The position numbers and the translations under genes were made by a program. From positions 62,001 through 126,000 of the forward strand of contig NZ_PYWM01000003.1 of NCBI RefSeq assembly GCF_003049665.1: 64,000 bases of DNA. The letters run 5' to 3'. Origin of the DNA: Lysinibacillus mangiferihumi. Lineage in GTDB: Bacteria; Bacillota; Bacilli; Bacillales_A; Planococcaceae. Shown here piece after piece: positions 35,790-44,538 of this stretch. A model generated the notes under the pieces. That model worked only from the letters and a program-made list of their open reading frames with translations. It had not been told where the DNA came from and ran no database searches. Each line of letters starts with the position of its first letter. Position 1 is the first letter of the stretch.

Positions 35790-36983
35790 ATGGCAAATAA
35801 AAAAGTAGTTTTAGCATACTCAGGCGGTCTTGATACTTCTGTAGCAATTCCGTGGTTAAAAGAACAAGGTTGGGACGTTATCGCAGTTTGTCTAGACGTT
35901 GGTGAAGGAAAAGATCTTGAATTTGTAAAAAATAAAGCACTTCAAGTAGGTGCTATTGAATCATATATGGTGGATGCGAAAGATGAATTCGCTGAAGAAT
36001 ACGCGCTTATTTCATTACAAGCACATACTTGGTACGAACAAAAATACCCATTAGTATCAGCACTTTCTCGTCCTTTAATTTCTAAAAAGTTAGTGGAAAT
36101 TGCTAACCAAGTGGGTGCGGATGCAGTAGCTCACGGTTGTACAGGTAAAGGAAACGACCAAGTTCGTTTCGAAGTGTCAATAAAAGCATTAAATCCAGAT
36201 TTAGAAGTACTAGCTCCTGTACGTGAGTGGGGTTGGAGTCGTGATGAAGAAATCGAATATGCAATGAAACATAATGTACCGATTCCGGCAACATTAGATT
36301 CACCATTCTCAATTGACCAAAACTTATGGGGCCGTGCAAACGAAGCAGGCGTAATGGAAGATCCTTGGGTATCTCCACCAGAAGAAGCGTATGGCTTAAC
36401 GGTTTCTGTTGAAAACGCGCCAAATGAAGCTGAATATGTAGAAATCGAATTTATTGCTGGTAAACCTGTAGCTTTAAACGGCAAAGAAATGAAGCTTGCT
36501 GATTTAATTCAAGAACTAAATGCAGTAGCAGGTGCACACGGTGTTGGCCGTATCGACCATGTTGAAAACCGTTTAGTTGGTATTAAATCTCGTGAAGTAT
36601 ACGAAATTCCAGGTGCAAAAGTACTGTTAACTGCTCATAAAGAGCTTGAAGATTTAACACTTGTGAAAGAACTAGCACACTTCAAACCAGTGATTGAGAA
36701 AAAATTATCTGAATTAATTTATGATGGTTTATGGTTCTCTCCTTTACGTGATGCATTACAAGCATTCCTTGCTGAATCACAACAATACGTAAATGGTACA
36801 GTACGTGTGAAACTTTACAAAGGTCATGCCATTGTAGAAGGACGTAAATCACCAAACTCATTATACAACGAAAAATTAGCAACATACTCTAAAGAAGACC
36901 AATTCAACCACGCATCTGCTGTAGGCTTCATCGAATTATGGGGTCTGCCAACAGTGGTTAACTCTTCAGTTAATAAAAAATAA
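35790..36983 (+). CDS. argG: Argininosuccinate synthase
   Basis: 397 residues. It condenses citrulline and aspartate using ATP. The ATP pyrophosphatase motif [15 protein letters not shown] opens the protein (near 9-23), and [11 protein letters not shown] and [12 protein letters not shown] are family signatures. GGAGG lies ten bases before the ATG. The codons look strongly biased compared with neighbours, suggesting good expression. argH follows after an 80-base gap with a hairpin. Confidence 0.96.
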   Translation: MANKKVVLAYSGGLDTSVAIPWLKEQGWDVIAVCLDVGEGKDLEFVKNKALQVGAIESYMVDAKDEFAEEYALISLQAHTWYEQKYPLVSALSRPLISKKLVEIANQVGADAVAHGCTGKGNDQVRFEVSIKALNPDLEVLAPVREWGWSRDEEIEYAMKHNVPIPATLDSPFSIDQNLWGRANEAGVMEDPWVSPPEEAYGLTVSVENAPNEAEYVEIEFIAGKPVALNGKEMKLADLIQELNAVAGAHGVGRIDHVENRLVGIKSREVYEIPGAKVLLTAHKELEDLTLVKELAHFKPVIEKKLSELIYDGLWFSPLRDALQAFLAESQQYVNGTVRVKLYKGHAIVEGRKSPNSLYNEKLATYSKEDQFNHASAVGFIELWGLPTVVNSSVNKK

Positions 36984-36996
36984 TTATTAAAAGTAG

Positions 36997-37032
36997 GGTG
37001 TAGTGTAGCATGAACGCTGTACTGCACCTTTT
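36997..37032 (+). terminator. Hairpin between argG and argH, partial terminator
   Basis: GGTGTAGTGTAGC (36997-37009) pairs over all 13 positions with GCTGTACTGCACC (37016-37028) if G-U pairs are allowed, and four Ts follow. The tail is short, so it may only lower argH expression relative to argG. Confidence 0.55.
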
Positions 37033-37063
37033 CGATAAGTAATTTAGGAAAAGGTGAGCTGTT

Positions 37064-38437
37064 ATGACAAAACTTTGGGGCGGACGTTTCCAAAAATCAG
37101 CAGAAGCATGGGTCGATGAGTTTGGCGCATCAATCGGCTTTGACCAGCAACTTGTATTGGAAGACCTAGAAGGTAGTGTCGCACATGTCACGATGCTTGG
37201 TGCAACGGGAATTTTACCAGCAGAGGATGTAGAAGCCATTCTTGGCGGTCTCGCACAATTACAGGAAAAAGCAGTCGCTGGTGAGCTTGAATTTACTGTT
37301 GCCAATGAAGATATTCATTTAAACCTTGAAAAAATGCTCATTGATTGCATAGGACCAGTTGGTGGTAAACTGCATACAGGCCGTAGTCGTAATGACCAAG
37401 TTGCAACGGATATGCATATTTTCTTAAAGAAACGTGTAAAGGAAGCCATTGATTGTATCGAGACATTCCAAAAAACGTTACTAGAAAAAGCAGAGGAGCA
37501 TGTTGAAACAATTGCTCCAGGCTATACGCATTTACAACGTGCACAGCCTATTTCTTTTGCACATCATCTAATGGCATACTTTTGGATGCTTGAACGCGAT
37601 AAACAACGTTTTACGGAATCCATTAAACGTATTGATATCTTACCATTAGGTGCTGGTGCCATGGCAGGGACAACTTTCCCGATTGATCGTCTAAAATCAG
37701 CGGAGCTACTTGGTTTTAGTGAAGTGTATGCAAATTCTATGGATGCTGTCAGTGATCGTGATTTTATCGTCGAATTTTTAAGCAATTCATCATTATTAAT
37801 GGCGCATTTATCTCGCTTTGCTGAGGAAATCATTTTGTGGTCAACAGATGAATTTAAGTTTATCGAATTGGATGATGCATTCTCGACAGGCTCATCTATT
37901 ATGCCACAGAAGAAAAATCCAGATATGGCGGAGTTAATTCGAGGTAAAACTGGTCGTGTGTATGGTAACTTAATGGGCTTACTGACAGTTCTCAAAGGAA
38001 CACCGTTAACATACAACAAGGACATGCAAGAAGACAAAGAAGGAATGTTCGACACAGTGCATACAATTCTTGGTTCTTTGAAAATCTTTGAAGGTATGGT
38101 ACGCACGATGACCGTTAATACGGAGCGTCTGCACAAGGCAGTCCACTCTGACTTCTCAAATGCCACGGAATTAGCAGATTACCTTGCAACGAAAGGCATG
38201 CCATTCCGTGAAGCACATGAAGTAACGGGTAAATTAGTGTTTACATGTATTCAAAAAGGCATTTATTTATTAGATTTACCGATTGAAGACATGAAAAAAG
38301 AAAGTGAGCTTATCGAAGCGGATATTTATGATGTATTAGCACCTGAAGCCGCTGTGCGCCGTCGTCATTCATTAGGTGGTACTGGTTTCGATCAAGTCAA
38401 TATTCAAATTGCTAAAGCAAAAGCTTGTCTTTCTTAA
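37064..38437 (+). CDS. argH: Argininosuccinate lyase
   Basis: 457 residues. It cleaves argininosuccinate to arginine and fumarate. The superfamily loop [12 protein letters not shown] is intact (near 277-288), and [13 protein letters not shown] and the His-containing [10 protein letters not shown] are present. AAAAGGTGAG precedes the ATG. Second gene of the argGH unit. Confidence 0.96.
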   Translation: MTKLWGGRFQKSAEAWVDEFGASIGFDQQLVLEDLEGSVAHVTMLGATGILPAEDVEAILGGLAQLQEKAVAGELEFTVANEDIHLNLEKMLIDCIGPVGGKLHTGRSRNDQVATDMHIFLKKRVKEAIDCIETFQKTLLEKAEEHVETIAPGYTHLQRAQPISFAHHLMAYFWMLERDKQRFTESIKRIDILPLGAGAMAGTTFPIDRLKSAELLGFSEVYANSMDAVSDRDFIVEFLSNSSLLMAHLSRFAEEIILWSTDEFKFIELDDAFSTGSSIMPQKKNPDMAELIRGKTGRVYGNLMGLLTVLKGTPLTYNKDMQEDKEGMFDTVHTILGSLKIFEGMVRTMTVNTERLHKAVHSDFSNATELADYLATKGMPFREAHEVTGKLVFTCIQKGIYLLDLPIEDMKKESELIEADIYDVLAPEAAVRRRHSLGGTGFDQVNIQIAKAKACLS

Positions 38438-38469
38438 CTATTTTGCGTGCAAGTCCTTTGTGACATTTG

Positions 38470-38582
38470 CATAGATATTCATTAAAGCTGTCCAGAGAGG
38501 CACTATGAAAAACCTTAATCCTTTTTCTGTGGAGCCAGAGGGTGAAACAAAAAAAGAGCACCTTACATATGTGAAGGACAAT
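38470..38582 (+). promoter_or_regulatory. PyrR-binding-loop-like leader segment (tentative)
   Basis: GTCCAGAGAGGC at 38490-38501, preceded by CATTAAAGCT, closely resembles the PyrR-binding loop of pyr attenuators (ARUCCNGNGAGGYU as I recall). GGTGAAACAAAAAAAGAGCACC and an intrinsic terminator follow. Yet the gene downstream is not a pyrimidine gene. It may be a relic or a borrowed leader. Confidence 0.4.
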
Positions 38583-38616
38583 CCCCAATTTTCGGAGACG
38601 CGAAATTGGGGTTTTT
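38583..38616 (+). terminator. Intrinsic terminator between argH and the CMD-family gene
   Basis: CCCCAATTT (38583-38591) and AAATTGGGG (38603-38611) flank a loop with CGGAGACGCG, then TTTTT. It can end the argGH transcript or act as an attenuator for the next gene. Confidence 0.88.
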
Positions 38617-38659
38617 GTATAAGGAACATATAGTCATGTAAAAAGGGGAGAAATGTCAT

Positions 38660-39052
38660 ATGACGGATCGTTTTACAAAGGGGTTAGAAACAATGAAGCA
38701 CTATGTGACAGAAGAAGAGGTAGACCGTATGGTAGAATCGGATGCCCTCGCTGACATAGCGCCCGATTTACGCAAAATGATTATCGAGTTTGCCTATGGT
38801 GATGTCTATTCACGCCCAGGGCTTGATGCGAAAAGTCGAGCACTTGTCGTAATCACAGCAGTTGTTACACAAAGTGCTGTACCACAAACGAAAACCCATA
38901 TAACACGAGGGTTGCATGCAGGATTAACACCTACTGAAATTGTGGAAGCACTTTTGCAATTAGTGCCTTATATCGGCTTTCCTCGTGTACAAAATGCGCT
39001 AACGATTGCTCAACAGGTATTTGCAGAAAAGCAGCTAACTGTAAAAAAATGA
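38660..39052 (+). CDS. Carboxymuconolactone decarboxylase family protein
   Basis: 130 residues of the AhpD/CMD fold. LDAKSRALVVITAVV and HITRGLHAGLTPTEIVEALLQLVPYIGFPRV are the family core. The CxxC pair of AhpD-type peroxidases is absent, since there is no cysteine, so it fits the gamma-CMD branch better. Actual substrate unknown. AAAAGGGGAG precedes the ATG. Single gene downstream of a terminator. Confidence 0.85.
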   Translation: MTDRFTKGLETMKHYVTEEEVDRMVESDALADIAPDLRKMIIEFAYGDVYSRPGLDAKSRALVVITAVVTQSAVPQTKTHITRGLHAGLTPTEIVEALLQLVPYIGFPRVQNALTIAQQVFAEKQLTVKK

Positions 39053-39076
39053 AGCGATAAAAATTTTTCAACAACA

Positions 39077-39107
39077 TGTATAGAGTTTTGGGATATGGCC
39101 CATACTG
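39077..39107 (+). promoter_or_regulatory. Possible SigG/SigF-type promoter of the decayed small gene
   Basis: TGTATA (39077-39082) and CATACTG (39101-39107) are 18 bases apart. The CATACT element and the following GGAT-CACTTA block recur in the same place upstream of the intact paralogue at 43408. A forespore sigma factor is an inference. Confidence 0.35.
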
Positions 39108-39152
39108 TTAAAGGATACACTTAATCATCTAATATGATGAGGAGGATGCAGA

Positions 39153-39311
39153 ATGAGTAGTTCAACTCCAGTAGACAACGAATCTCAGGAAAGTCCGCCA
39201 CAGCTGAATAAGGTTTATACTTCACATATCTTAAGGAGTAGGTAATGAGAGATATCTCTGGGTTACTGTATCTTAAGATGAAGTAGAGACCACAACTGTA
39301 CAATCAAATAG
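39153..39311 (+). pseudogene. Decayed copy of the YpzG-like small gene
   Basis: An ATG after GATGAGGAGGATG opens 30 codons, then TAA and TGA, with another TGA at codon 43. Read straight through in the same frame, it aligns without gaps to the intact 50-codon gene at 43408: SQ at 11-12, E-I and Leu36, and Ile-Leu-Arg at 40-42 coincide. The ribosome-binding site, upstream block and terminator also match. It is therefore a relic, unless the first 30 codons still serve. Confidence 0.75.
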
Positions 39312-39327
39312 AAGGTATAAGTGTCCA

Positions 39328-39360
39328 AGGACCCAGAATTTTTCTGGGTCTTTCTTTTTT
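39328..39360 (+). terminator. Terminator of the decayed small gene
   Basis: ACCCAGAA (39331-39338) and TTCTGGGT (39342-39349), then T-rich. The stem and the GTGTC just before it recur after the paralogue at 43408. Confidence 0.88.
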
Positions 39361-39443
39361 GCTAAATTTTGTTGATATTGCAAATAAACTGTTATACTCT
39401 AAGTATGACAGATGGAGGCGTCTTGTTATTAAGGAGGGTTTTT

Positions 39444-40739
39444 ATGAAAAAACTTTTTGTACTATGTTTAGTAGCATTCGCATTAGTTGCCTGTTCGCCA
39501 AAAGAAAAAAACGCAACTCAGGTAGACAAAGAGGAGGATGAGCATGCTATGAATGAAGAACTAATCGGAAAATGGGCAGGGGATATTGAACTTCCAAATG
39601 GTTCACTACCAATTATTGTAGACTTACAAAAAGAGAGCGGAACATTATCTGTTCCTGCACAAGGTTTAAGTAATTATCCATTTAAAACTGTGTCATATAA
39701 TGATAATAAAGTACACATAATCATTCGTTTAAATGGCTCGGCAATTGAGGTAAACGGGACGTTAAAAGACGAGCAAATTAAAGCAACATTTAATCAAAAT
39801 GGAGGGGAATTCCCCCTTATTTTAAAGCGCTATGAAGAACAGCCAGAACAACCTGTCTCCTACGAAACATTCACAGTACCGGTTAAAGATGGCGATTTAA
39901 CGGTCGCACTGCAAAAAAGCAGTAACAAGCCTTCACCAGTCGTACTCATTATTGCAGGCTCTGGTCCGACAGATAAGGATGGAAATTCCGCAATTGCTGG
40001 AAAAAATAATAGTTTGAAAATGCTTGCTGAAGGATTAGCTCAAGAAGGTATTGCAAGTGTACGATACGATAAACGAGGTATCGGGGATAATGCATCTCTA
40101 TTGAAAAAGGAAGAGGATATCTCCATCGATCAATATGTTGACGATGCAGTGCAAATCATTCATGCACTGTCCGCCAATCAAGCTTTTTCAAGCGTTCATA
40201 TTATTGGGCATAGTGAAGGGTCATTAATTGGAATGCTCGCCGCTCAAAAGACCAATGTGGAATCATTTGTGTCAATAGCAGGCGCAGGTAGAACGGCTGA
40301 TACGTTACTTTTAGAGCAATTATCAGGACAATTAACACCTGCTCTAACGACTGAAACTAATATGATTCTAGCCGCGCTGAAAAAAGGGGAGCAAGTGCAA
40401 CATGTATCGCCTGAGCTACAAGCATTATTTAGACCTTCTGTGCAGCCATATATGATGTCATGGCTGAAATATAATCCTGCTACTGAACTTCAACACGTAA
40501 AAGGACGCGTGTTACTGATTCAAGGAACGACAGATATCCAAGTGAACGCAACAGATGCCGAAGCGCTTAAGCAAGGCAATGAAAAAGCTGAACTTCTCTA
40601 TCTGGAGGGCATGAATCATATTCTAAAAAGCGCACCGGAGGATAGAACGAAGAATTTAGCGACTTACGCAGACCCAACATTGCCGCTACATCCAAAGTTA
40701 TTGCCAGCCATTTACAAATTTATTGCCAATGATCAGTAG
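39444..40739 (+). CDS. Lipoprotein alpha/beta hydrolase
   Basis: 431 residues. A lipoprotein signal peptide ends at the lipobox LVAC with Cys17, so the protein is anchored outside the membrane. Residues 40-130 form a small beta-rich domain. The alpha/beta hydrolase domain follows, with oxyanion AGSGPTDKDG (171-180), nucleophile Ser257 in GHSEGS, an acid in the GTTDIQVN segment and His in EGMNHIL. Substrate unknown; peptidase/esterase members share this layout. The ATG at 39444 follows AAGGAGGG, and about 25 upstream codons are not used. Confidence 0.87.
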   Translation: MKKLFVLCLVAFALVACSPKEKNATQVDKEEDEHAMNEELIGKWAGDIELPNGSLPIIVDLQKESGTLSVPAQGLSNYPFKTVSYNDNKVHIIIRLNGSAIEVNGTLKDEQIKATFNQNGGEFPLILKRYEEQPEQPVSYETFTVPVKDGDLTVALQKSSNKPSPVVLIIAGSGPTDKDGNSAIAGKNNSLKMLAEGLAQEGIASVRYDKRGIGDNASLLKKEEDISIDQYVDDAVQIIHALSANQAFSSVHIIGHSEGSLIGMLAAQKTNVESFVSIAGAGRTADTLLLEQLSGQLTPALTTETNMILAALKKGEQVQHVSPELQALFRPSVQPYMMSWLKYNPATELQHVKGRVLLIQGTTDIQVNATDAEALKQGNEKAELLYLEGMNHILKSAPEDRTKNLATYADPTLPLHPKLLPAIYKFIANDQ

Positions 40740-40751
40740 CGATAGAAAAAT

Positions 40752-40800
40752 GGTCACAACATAGGTCTGGTTCGACTTATGTTGTGGCTGTTTTTATTTT
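40752..40800 (+). terminator. Terminator after the lipoprotein hydrolase
   Basis: CACAACATA and TATGTTGTG flank a GTCTGGTTCGAC loop, then TGTTTTTATTTTT. Confidence 0.88.
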
Positions 40801-40822
40801 TAAAAGAGTCAAGTAACGAGCA

Positions 40823-41431
40823 TCAACATGATGAATGCTTGGGCATGTCACACAGTTTTTTCTCAAAACAAATACATTCATGTACTCTCGTAAAGCGTTT
40901 CATGATCATCTCTTGATCGTTCCCTACATAATGGGCAAAGGCTTGTACAGGAAAAAGGTCGGGTATTTCAGATGAAATTGTCTGTTTCATTTCTTTATTG
41001 TCAATAAAAACTTGTAAATAAGAATCTACAATTGAAAATTGATTGTTTATGTACCAATCGTTGACCCATTTATCATCCCTTGTCCAAGCTTCTAAACGAT
41101 TTAACTGTTTTTCTTTCGCTCTTTTTTCGGCTGCTTGCAATAATTGAAGACCTACACCTTTTCTTCGATAGTCAGGATGTACAGCAATGTGCCAAATCAT
41201 TCCTCCTAAACCTTCTCCTCGCGAACAAACAGTCTGAGCTTGCACTTCGTATTCAATATCTATTAAACCAATCACTTGTTGATTTTCTATTGCAACTAGT
41301 TCAATGGTTGGCCCTGCATAAATTTCTTTTTTTTGAAGAACATTGTCAAAATAAGCAGTATCTAAAAATGCTAATGCTCTACATCGTACCCAACCTATTT
41401 CATCCTTTACTTGATAATCTCTTATTTCCAT
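40823..41431 (-). CDS. GNAT family N-acetyltransferase
   Basis: 202 residues. The GNAT core is near 75-125: MIWHIAVHPDYRRKGVGLQLLQAAEKRA holds the acetyl-CoA loop RRKGVG. About 60 residues follow that are not part of the core and are Cys-rich at the end (ECICFEKKLC...SSC). Substrate unknown. AGGGGG precedes the ATG on the minus strand. It diverges from the GGDEF gene. Confidence 0.87.
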   Translation of the reverse strand: MEIRDYQVKDEIGWVRCRALAFLDTAYFDNVLQKKEIYAGPTIELVAIENQQVIGLIDIEYEVQAQTVCSRGEGLGGMIWHIAVHPDYRRKGVGLQLLQAAEKRAKEKQLNRLEAWTRDDKWVNDWYINNQFSIVDSYLQVFIDNKEMKQTISSEIPDLFPVQAFAHYVGNDQEMIMKRFTRVHECICFEKKLCDMPKHSSC

Positions 41432-41620
41432 AAAATCCCCCTAGTAACAAACGAATTTTAACTTCAATTCCAATTATATCAAAATATATCTTTAAAAAGT
41501 TAACTAACTATGTAATTTCTCACTGTCACAATCATTGTAGTGTGGTATTTTTAATATGAAAAATAAAATTTTTTCCATATAAATAGAAAATAATGGATGT
41601 GTTTTTACGGAGGTAAGGCT

Positions 41621-43291
41621 TTGAAAACTGTTAAGAAAGTTTTGTGCCAAAATACGATAAAAAATCAGCTTCGAAGAGGCCATATAGTGATTATTTTTAT
41701 CATTAGTTTATGTATTTTTATTCCTACAATTTTTATTGAATATCAGCAAACGATTAACCAACAAAAAGTAGAAATGACCAATTACTTAGACGCCCAAACT
41801 TATTTTTTTGAAAGCTGGTTAATGGAGCGCTCAAAAGATATACATACTATGACGAATTTAGATTTTGTGAAAGGCTATCAGCATGAAGAATCACAAGATT
41901 ATTTTCAAGATTTTAAAAAGCAATCCGTTTTTACTGATTTAGTTTTTGTGAACAAAGAGGGGATAGTACAGTTTGATACTGTAACCGAATATCAACAAAA
42001 TGGAGTTGGGATTGATGTGAGTAATCGTGCGTATTTTCAAATTGCGAAGAAAACGAAACAGCAATACATAACAGATGTATTGATTAGCAAAGTCACAAAA
42101 CAGCCAATTATCGCTTTTGCCTCTCCGATTTTTGATGAGCAACAACAATTTAATGGTGTTGTGTTCGGCACAGTGAATTTTAATACAATCGATCAGCTTT
42201 TAAACGAATCAAGAGTCGGTTTTCAAGGGCATGCTTATATTGTCAATCGAGACGGAACCTTACTAACGGAATTCGATTCCAATAAGAAAAATAAAGAAGC
42301 AAATCGTCAAAATATCATTTTTAAAAATGAAATGATTGATAAACGAATTTTTATGATTGCTCAAACGAATGCTTTAAAGTCCCCATTAAATACCTATCAG
42401 GATGCTAATGGACAATGGGTTTTGGCTAAAAGTAAGCCAATTAATCAAGGGAAATGGTACATTATTTCTGAAGTCAATCTGATGGAAACGTATACACCAC
42501 TCTTTAAAAGATTAGGGTTGCTAGCTGTATGTATCTTATTAGGTACATTTTTCACTATTAAAGTAATGTTACTTATAACGAAAAAAATAGAGGAACCAAT
42601 CCAACAGCTACTCGAAGGCGTTGCCAAAGTCGAGCAAGGTAACTATGATTATAAAATCAATGAAAAACAGCTAGCGCCTTATGCGAAAGAGTTTCAGGAG
42701 CTTTGTTCTTCTTTTAATGAGATGAGTACAAAAGTGAAAGAAGATACAATTTTGCTAAAGGAATTATCGGTTACTTGTCAACTAACAAAACTATATAACC
42801 GTCGATATTTAATCGAGCAAGGAGAGCATGTATTTCAGGAATGTAAAAATGAAGACAATCATTGTTCCTGTATTGCGATTGACATCGATTTTTTCAAAAA
42901 AGTTAATGACCATTACGGCCATTTAATTGGTGATGAGGTATTAAAGCATGTTGCAACGATTATAAAGGAATCTGTCAGAAGAAAGGATATTACAACAAGA
43001 TACGGTGGTGAGGAATTTGTTATTTTGTGTCCTTCGACTTCGTTAGAGAGTGCTGTGAAAATAGCAGAGCGTATAAGAAAAAATGTTGAACAACATCCTT
43101 TTCATATAGGTGAACAGTTTATTCATATGACAGTGAGTGTCGGCATAGCTGAATATGCAAATGAGGCTGATATCTCAACCTTTTATGAGTTAATTGATAA
43201 GGCAGATCAAGCTCTTTATATTGCAAAGGAGAGCGGACGCAATATGTTAGGGATTTATAATGAAGAAAATAACGTTGCTACGCGTAATTAA
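41621..43291 (+). CDS. Membrane diguanylate cyclase (Cache-HAMP-GGDEF)
   Basis: 556 residues. Membrane helices near 21-39 and 297-318 flank an extracytoplasmic double-Cache-like sensor (VNKEGIVQFDT, ISNRAYFQIAK-type segments, AYIVNRDGTLL). A HAMP linker leads to the GGDEF domain with the active motif GGEEF and an intact inhibitory RxxD site (RRKD) five residues before it. It should make cyclic di-GMP. TTG at 41621 is seven bases after GGAGG; the earlier in-frame ATG lies before that site. Confidence 0.92.
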   Translation: MKTVKKVLCQNTIKNQLRRGHIVIIFIISLCIFIPTIFIEYQQTINQQKVEMTNYLDAQTYFFESWLMERSKDIHTMTNLDFVKGYQHEESQDYFQDFKKQSVFTDLVFVNKEGIVQFDTVTEYQQNGVGIDVSNRAYFQIAKKTKQQYITDVLISKVTKQPIIAFASPIFDEQQQFNGVVFGTVNFNTIDQLLNESRVGFQGHAYIVNRDGTLLTEFDSNKKNKEANRQNIIFKNEMIDKRIFMIAQTNALKSPLNTYQDANGQWVLAKSKPINQGKWYIISEVNLMETYTPLFKRLGLLAVCILLGTFFTIKVMLLITKKIEEPIQQLLEGVAKVEQGNYDYKINEKQLAPYAKEFQELCSSFNEMSTKVKEDTILLKELSVTCQLTKLYNRRYLIEQGEHVFQECKNEDNHCSCIAIDIDFFKKVNDHYGHLIGDEVLKHVATIIKESVRRKDITTRYGGEEFVILCPSTSLESAVKIAERIRKNVEQHPFHIGEQFIHMTVSVGIAEYANEADISTFYELIDKADQALYIAKESGRNMLGIYNEENNVATRN

Positions 43292-43333
43292 ATAACAAAC
43301 AAAAAGATTTTTTCGCGATTTCAAAAAAAGAGG

Positions 43334-43362
43334 TGTAGTCTTTTAATCGAACGGTCATACTA
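43334..43362 (+). promoter_or_regulatory. Possible SigG/SigF-type promoter of the YpzG-like gene
   Basis: TGTAGT (43334-43339) and CATACTA (43356-43362) with 16-base spacing. CATACTA is a good forespore-type -10, but the -35 is imperfect and the spacing short. The block is shared with the decayed copy. Confidence 0.4.
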
Positions 43363-43407
43363 ACATGGATTCACTTATAAAGTCTATAATGATGAGGAGG
43401 ATGTCAA

Positions 43408-43560
43408 ATGAGTAGGCCGGAACAATTAGACCCGAAATCTCAAAAAATCCACCGTAACTGGACAAGGATTAAGCGTTCAAAATCTCAAGTAAATGGTGAA
43501 ACGGAGATTACTCTCCATAACCGTATCTTGAGAAGTGAAGCGAAAGCCCGACAGTTTTAA
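43408..43560 (+). CDS. Small basic protein, YpzG-like (tentative)
   Basis: 50 codons after GATGAGGAGGATG. The protein is basic and soluble: MSRPEQLDPKSQKIHRNW, a central SKSQVNGETEIT and HNRILRSEAKARQF at the end. The length and QVNGET core recall the YpzG family of Bacillus, whose role is unknown; I recall this only from memory. A CATACTA-type promoter and a strong terminator frame it, so it is probably a real single-gene transcript. Forespore expression is possible. A gap-free broken copy lies at 39153. Confidence 0.7.
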   Translation: MSRPEQLDPKSQKIHRNWTRIKRSKSQVNGETEITLHNRILRSEAKARQF

Positions 43561-43587
43561 TCATGCTAGAAGTAATAAGTGTCATCA

Positions 43588-43620
43588 AGCCCAGAAATTT
43601 TTCTGGGCTTTTTTTATTTA
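43588..43620 (+). terminator. Terminator of the YpzG-like gene
   Basis: AGCCCAGAAA (43588-43597) and TTTCTGGGCT (43600-43609), then T-rich. Close relative of the terminator at 39328. Confidence 0.92.
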
Positions 43621-43686
43621 AGGTTATGTACTATATAAGTATTGGATGTGTAGTAAAATAAAGGAAGTGAGAAGGGAGGAACTAGA

Positions 43687-44097
43687 ATGAGCAAGCAAAT
43701 AAACATTCGCGTCGCATGTTTTGCAGATGCACAACAAATGCTGAAAATTGATCGTGACATAATCCTTATTGCCGAATGCAATAAGACGATAGTTGGCTGG
43801 CTAGCATTTCAATCGCCAGAACGAAAACGTCTAGCCCATACAGGTAGCTTTGGACTGATGGTTCGAAAAGACCAACGAGGGCAAGGAATTGGGAAACGTT
43901 TAATTGAAGAACTACTGACATGGGCAGCTGCCAATCCAATAATTGAGAAAGTTTGTTTAGGCGTATTGTCCAGCAATATCAGTGCTATTGCCCTTTATCG
44001 AAAAATGGGTTTTATCGAAGAAGGTAGAAAGATACATGAAATCAAAATCGCTGACAATCTATATGTTGATGATGTATTAATGTACAAATTGGTTTAA
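43687..44097 (+). CDS. GNAT family N-acetyltransferase, short form
   Basis: 136 residues. The acetyl-CoA loop RGQGIGKRLIEEL (about 62-74) and NISAIALYRKMGFIEEGRK are clear. The N-terminal part is shorter than usual: DAQQMLKIDRDI joins directly to ILIAECNKTIVGWL, where relatives commonly have some 25-35 more residues. An in-frame deletion or a natural short form are both possible. GGAGG precedes the ATG. Confidence 0.8.
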   Translation: MSKQINIRVACFADAQQMLKIDRDIILIAECNKTIVGWLAFQSPERKRLAHTGSFGLMVRKDQRGQGIGKRLIEELLTWAAANPIIEKVCLGVLSSNISAIALYRKMGFIEEGRKIHEIKIADNLYVDDVLMYKLV

Positions 44098-44135
44098 TGT
44101 ATATTTCATTCTGTTAATTAGAAAGAGGTTGTTTT

Positions 44136-44477
44136 ATGAAAATTTATAAGTTTACAAAGGACGGCGCTAATGCCATTCACAATTACAACTCGTTGCATTC
44201 ATTTTACACAAAAATCATGACAACAGTGGAGCCAACAAATATAGGGTTTATATACATAGAAGCGGGTGGACTGGTAGGTCTGCATGAAGCACCTGTTCCA
44301 CAGCTATTTATAGTTATTGAAGGAGAGGGATGGGTCTGTGGTGAGAATCGAGAGAAATTAGTCATAAAACAGGGGGATAGTGTTTTTTGGCAAGTGGGAC
44401 AAATCCATGAGTCCGGCAGTGACAAAGGGTTAACAGCCCTCGTTATTCAATCTAAGCAAATTGACTTGCCTATATAA
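44136..44477 (+). CDS. Cupin-domain protein
   Basis: 113 residues, one cupin barrel. AGGLVGLHEAPVPQLFIVIEGEGWV is motif 1 with a probable metal His, and QGDSVFWQVGQIHESGSD motif 2 with another. Function unknown; many such proteins are small-molecule binding or sugar-modifying. AGAAAGAGG precedes the ATG. A terminator follows. Confidence 0.8.
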   Translation: MKIYKFTKDGANAIHNYNSLHSFYTKIMTTVEPTNIGFIYIEAGGLVGLHEAPVPQLFIVIEGEGWVCGENREKLVIKQGDSVFWQVGQIHESGSDKGLTALVIQSKQIDLPI

Positions 44478-44510
44478 ATAGAGGGCAACATTAGAATATT
44501 TCATAACAAG

Positions 44511-44538
44511 ACGGAGACAGTGACACCGTTATTTTTTT
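44511..44538 (+). terminator. Terminator after the cupin gene
   Basis: ACGGAGACAG and TGACACCGT pair with two A-A mismatches, then TATTTTTTT. It also overlaps the 3' end of the GNAT relic on the other strand. Confidence 0.65.

Noticed and set aside
38505-38633. 42-codon ORF after AGAGAGGCAC in the argH downstream region
   Set aside because: The apparent site is the PyrR-loop-like motif, and the last third runs through the intrinsic terminator, so it is unlikely to be a gene.
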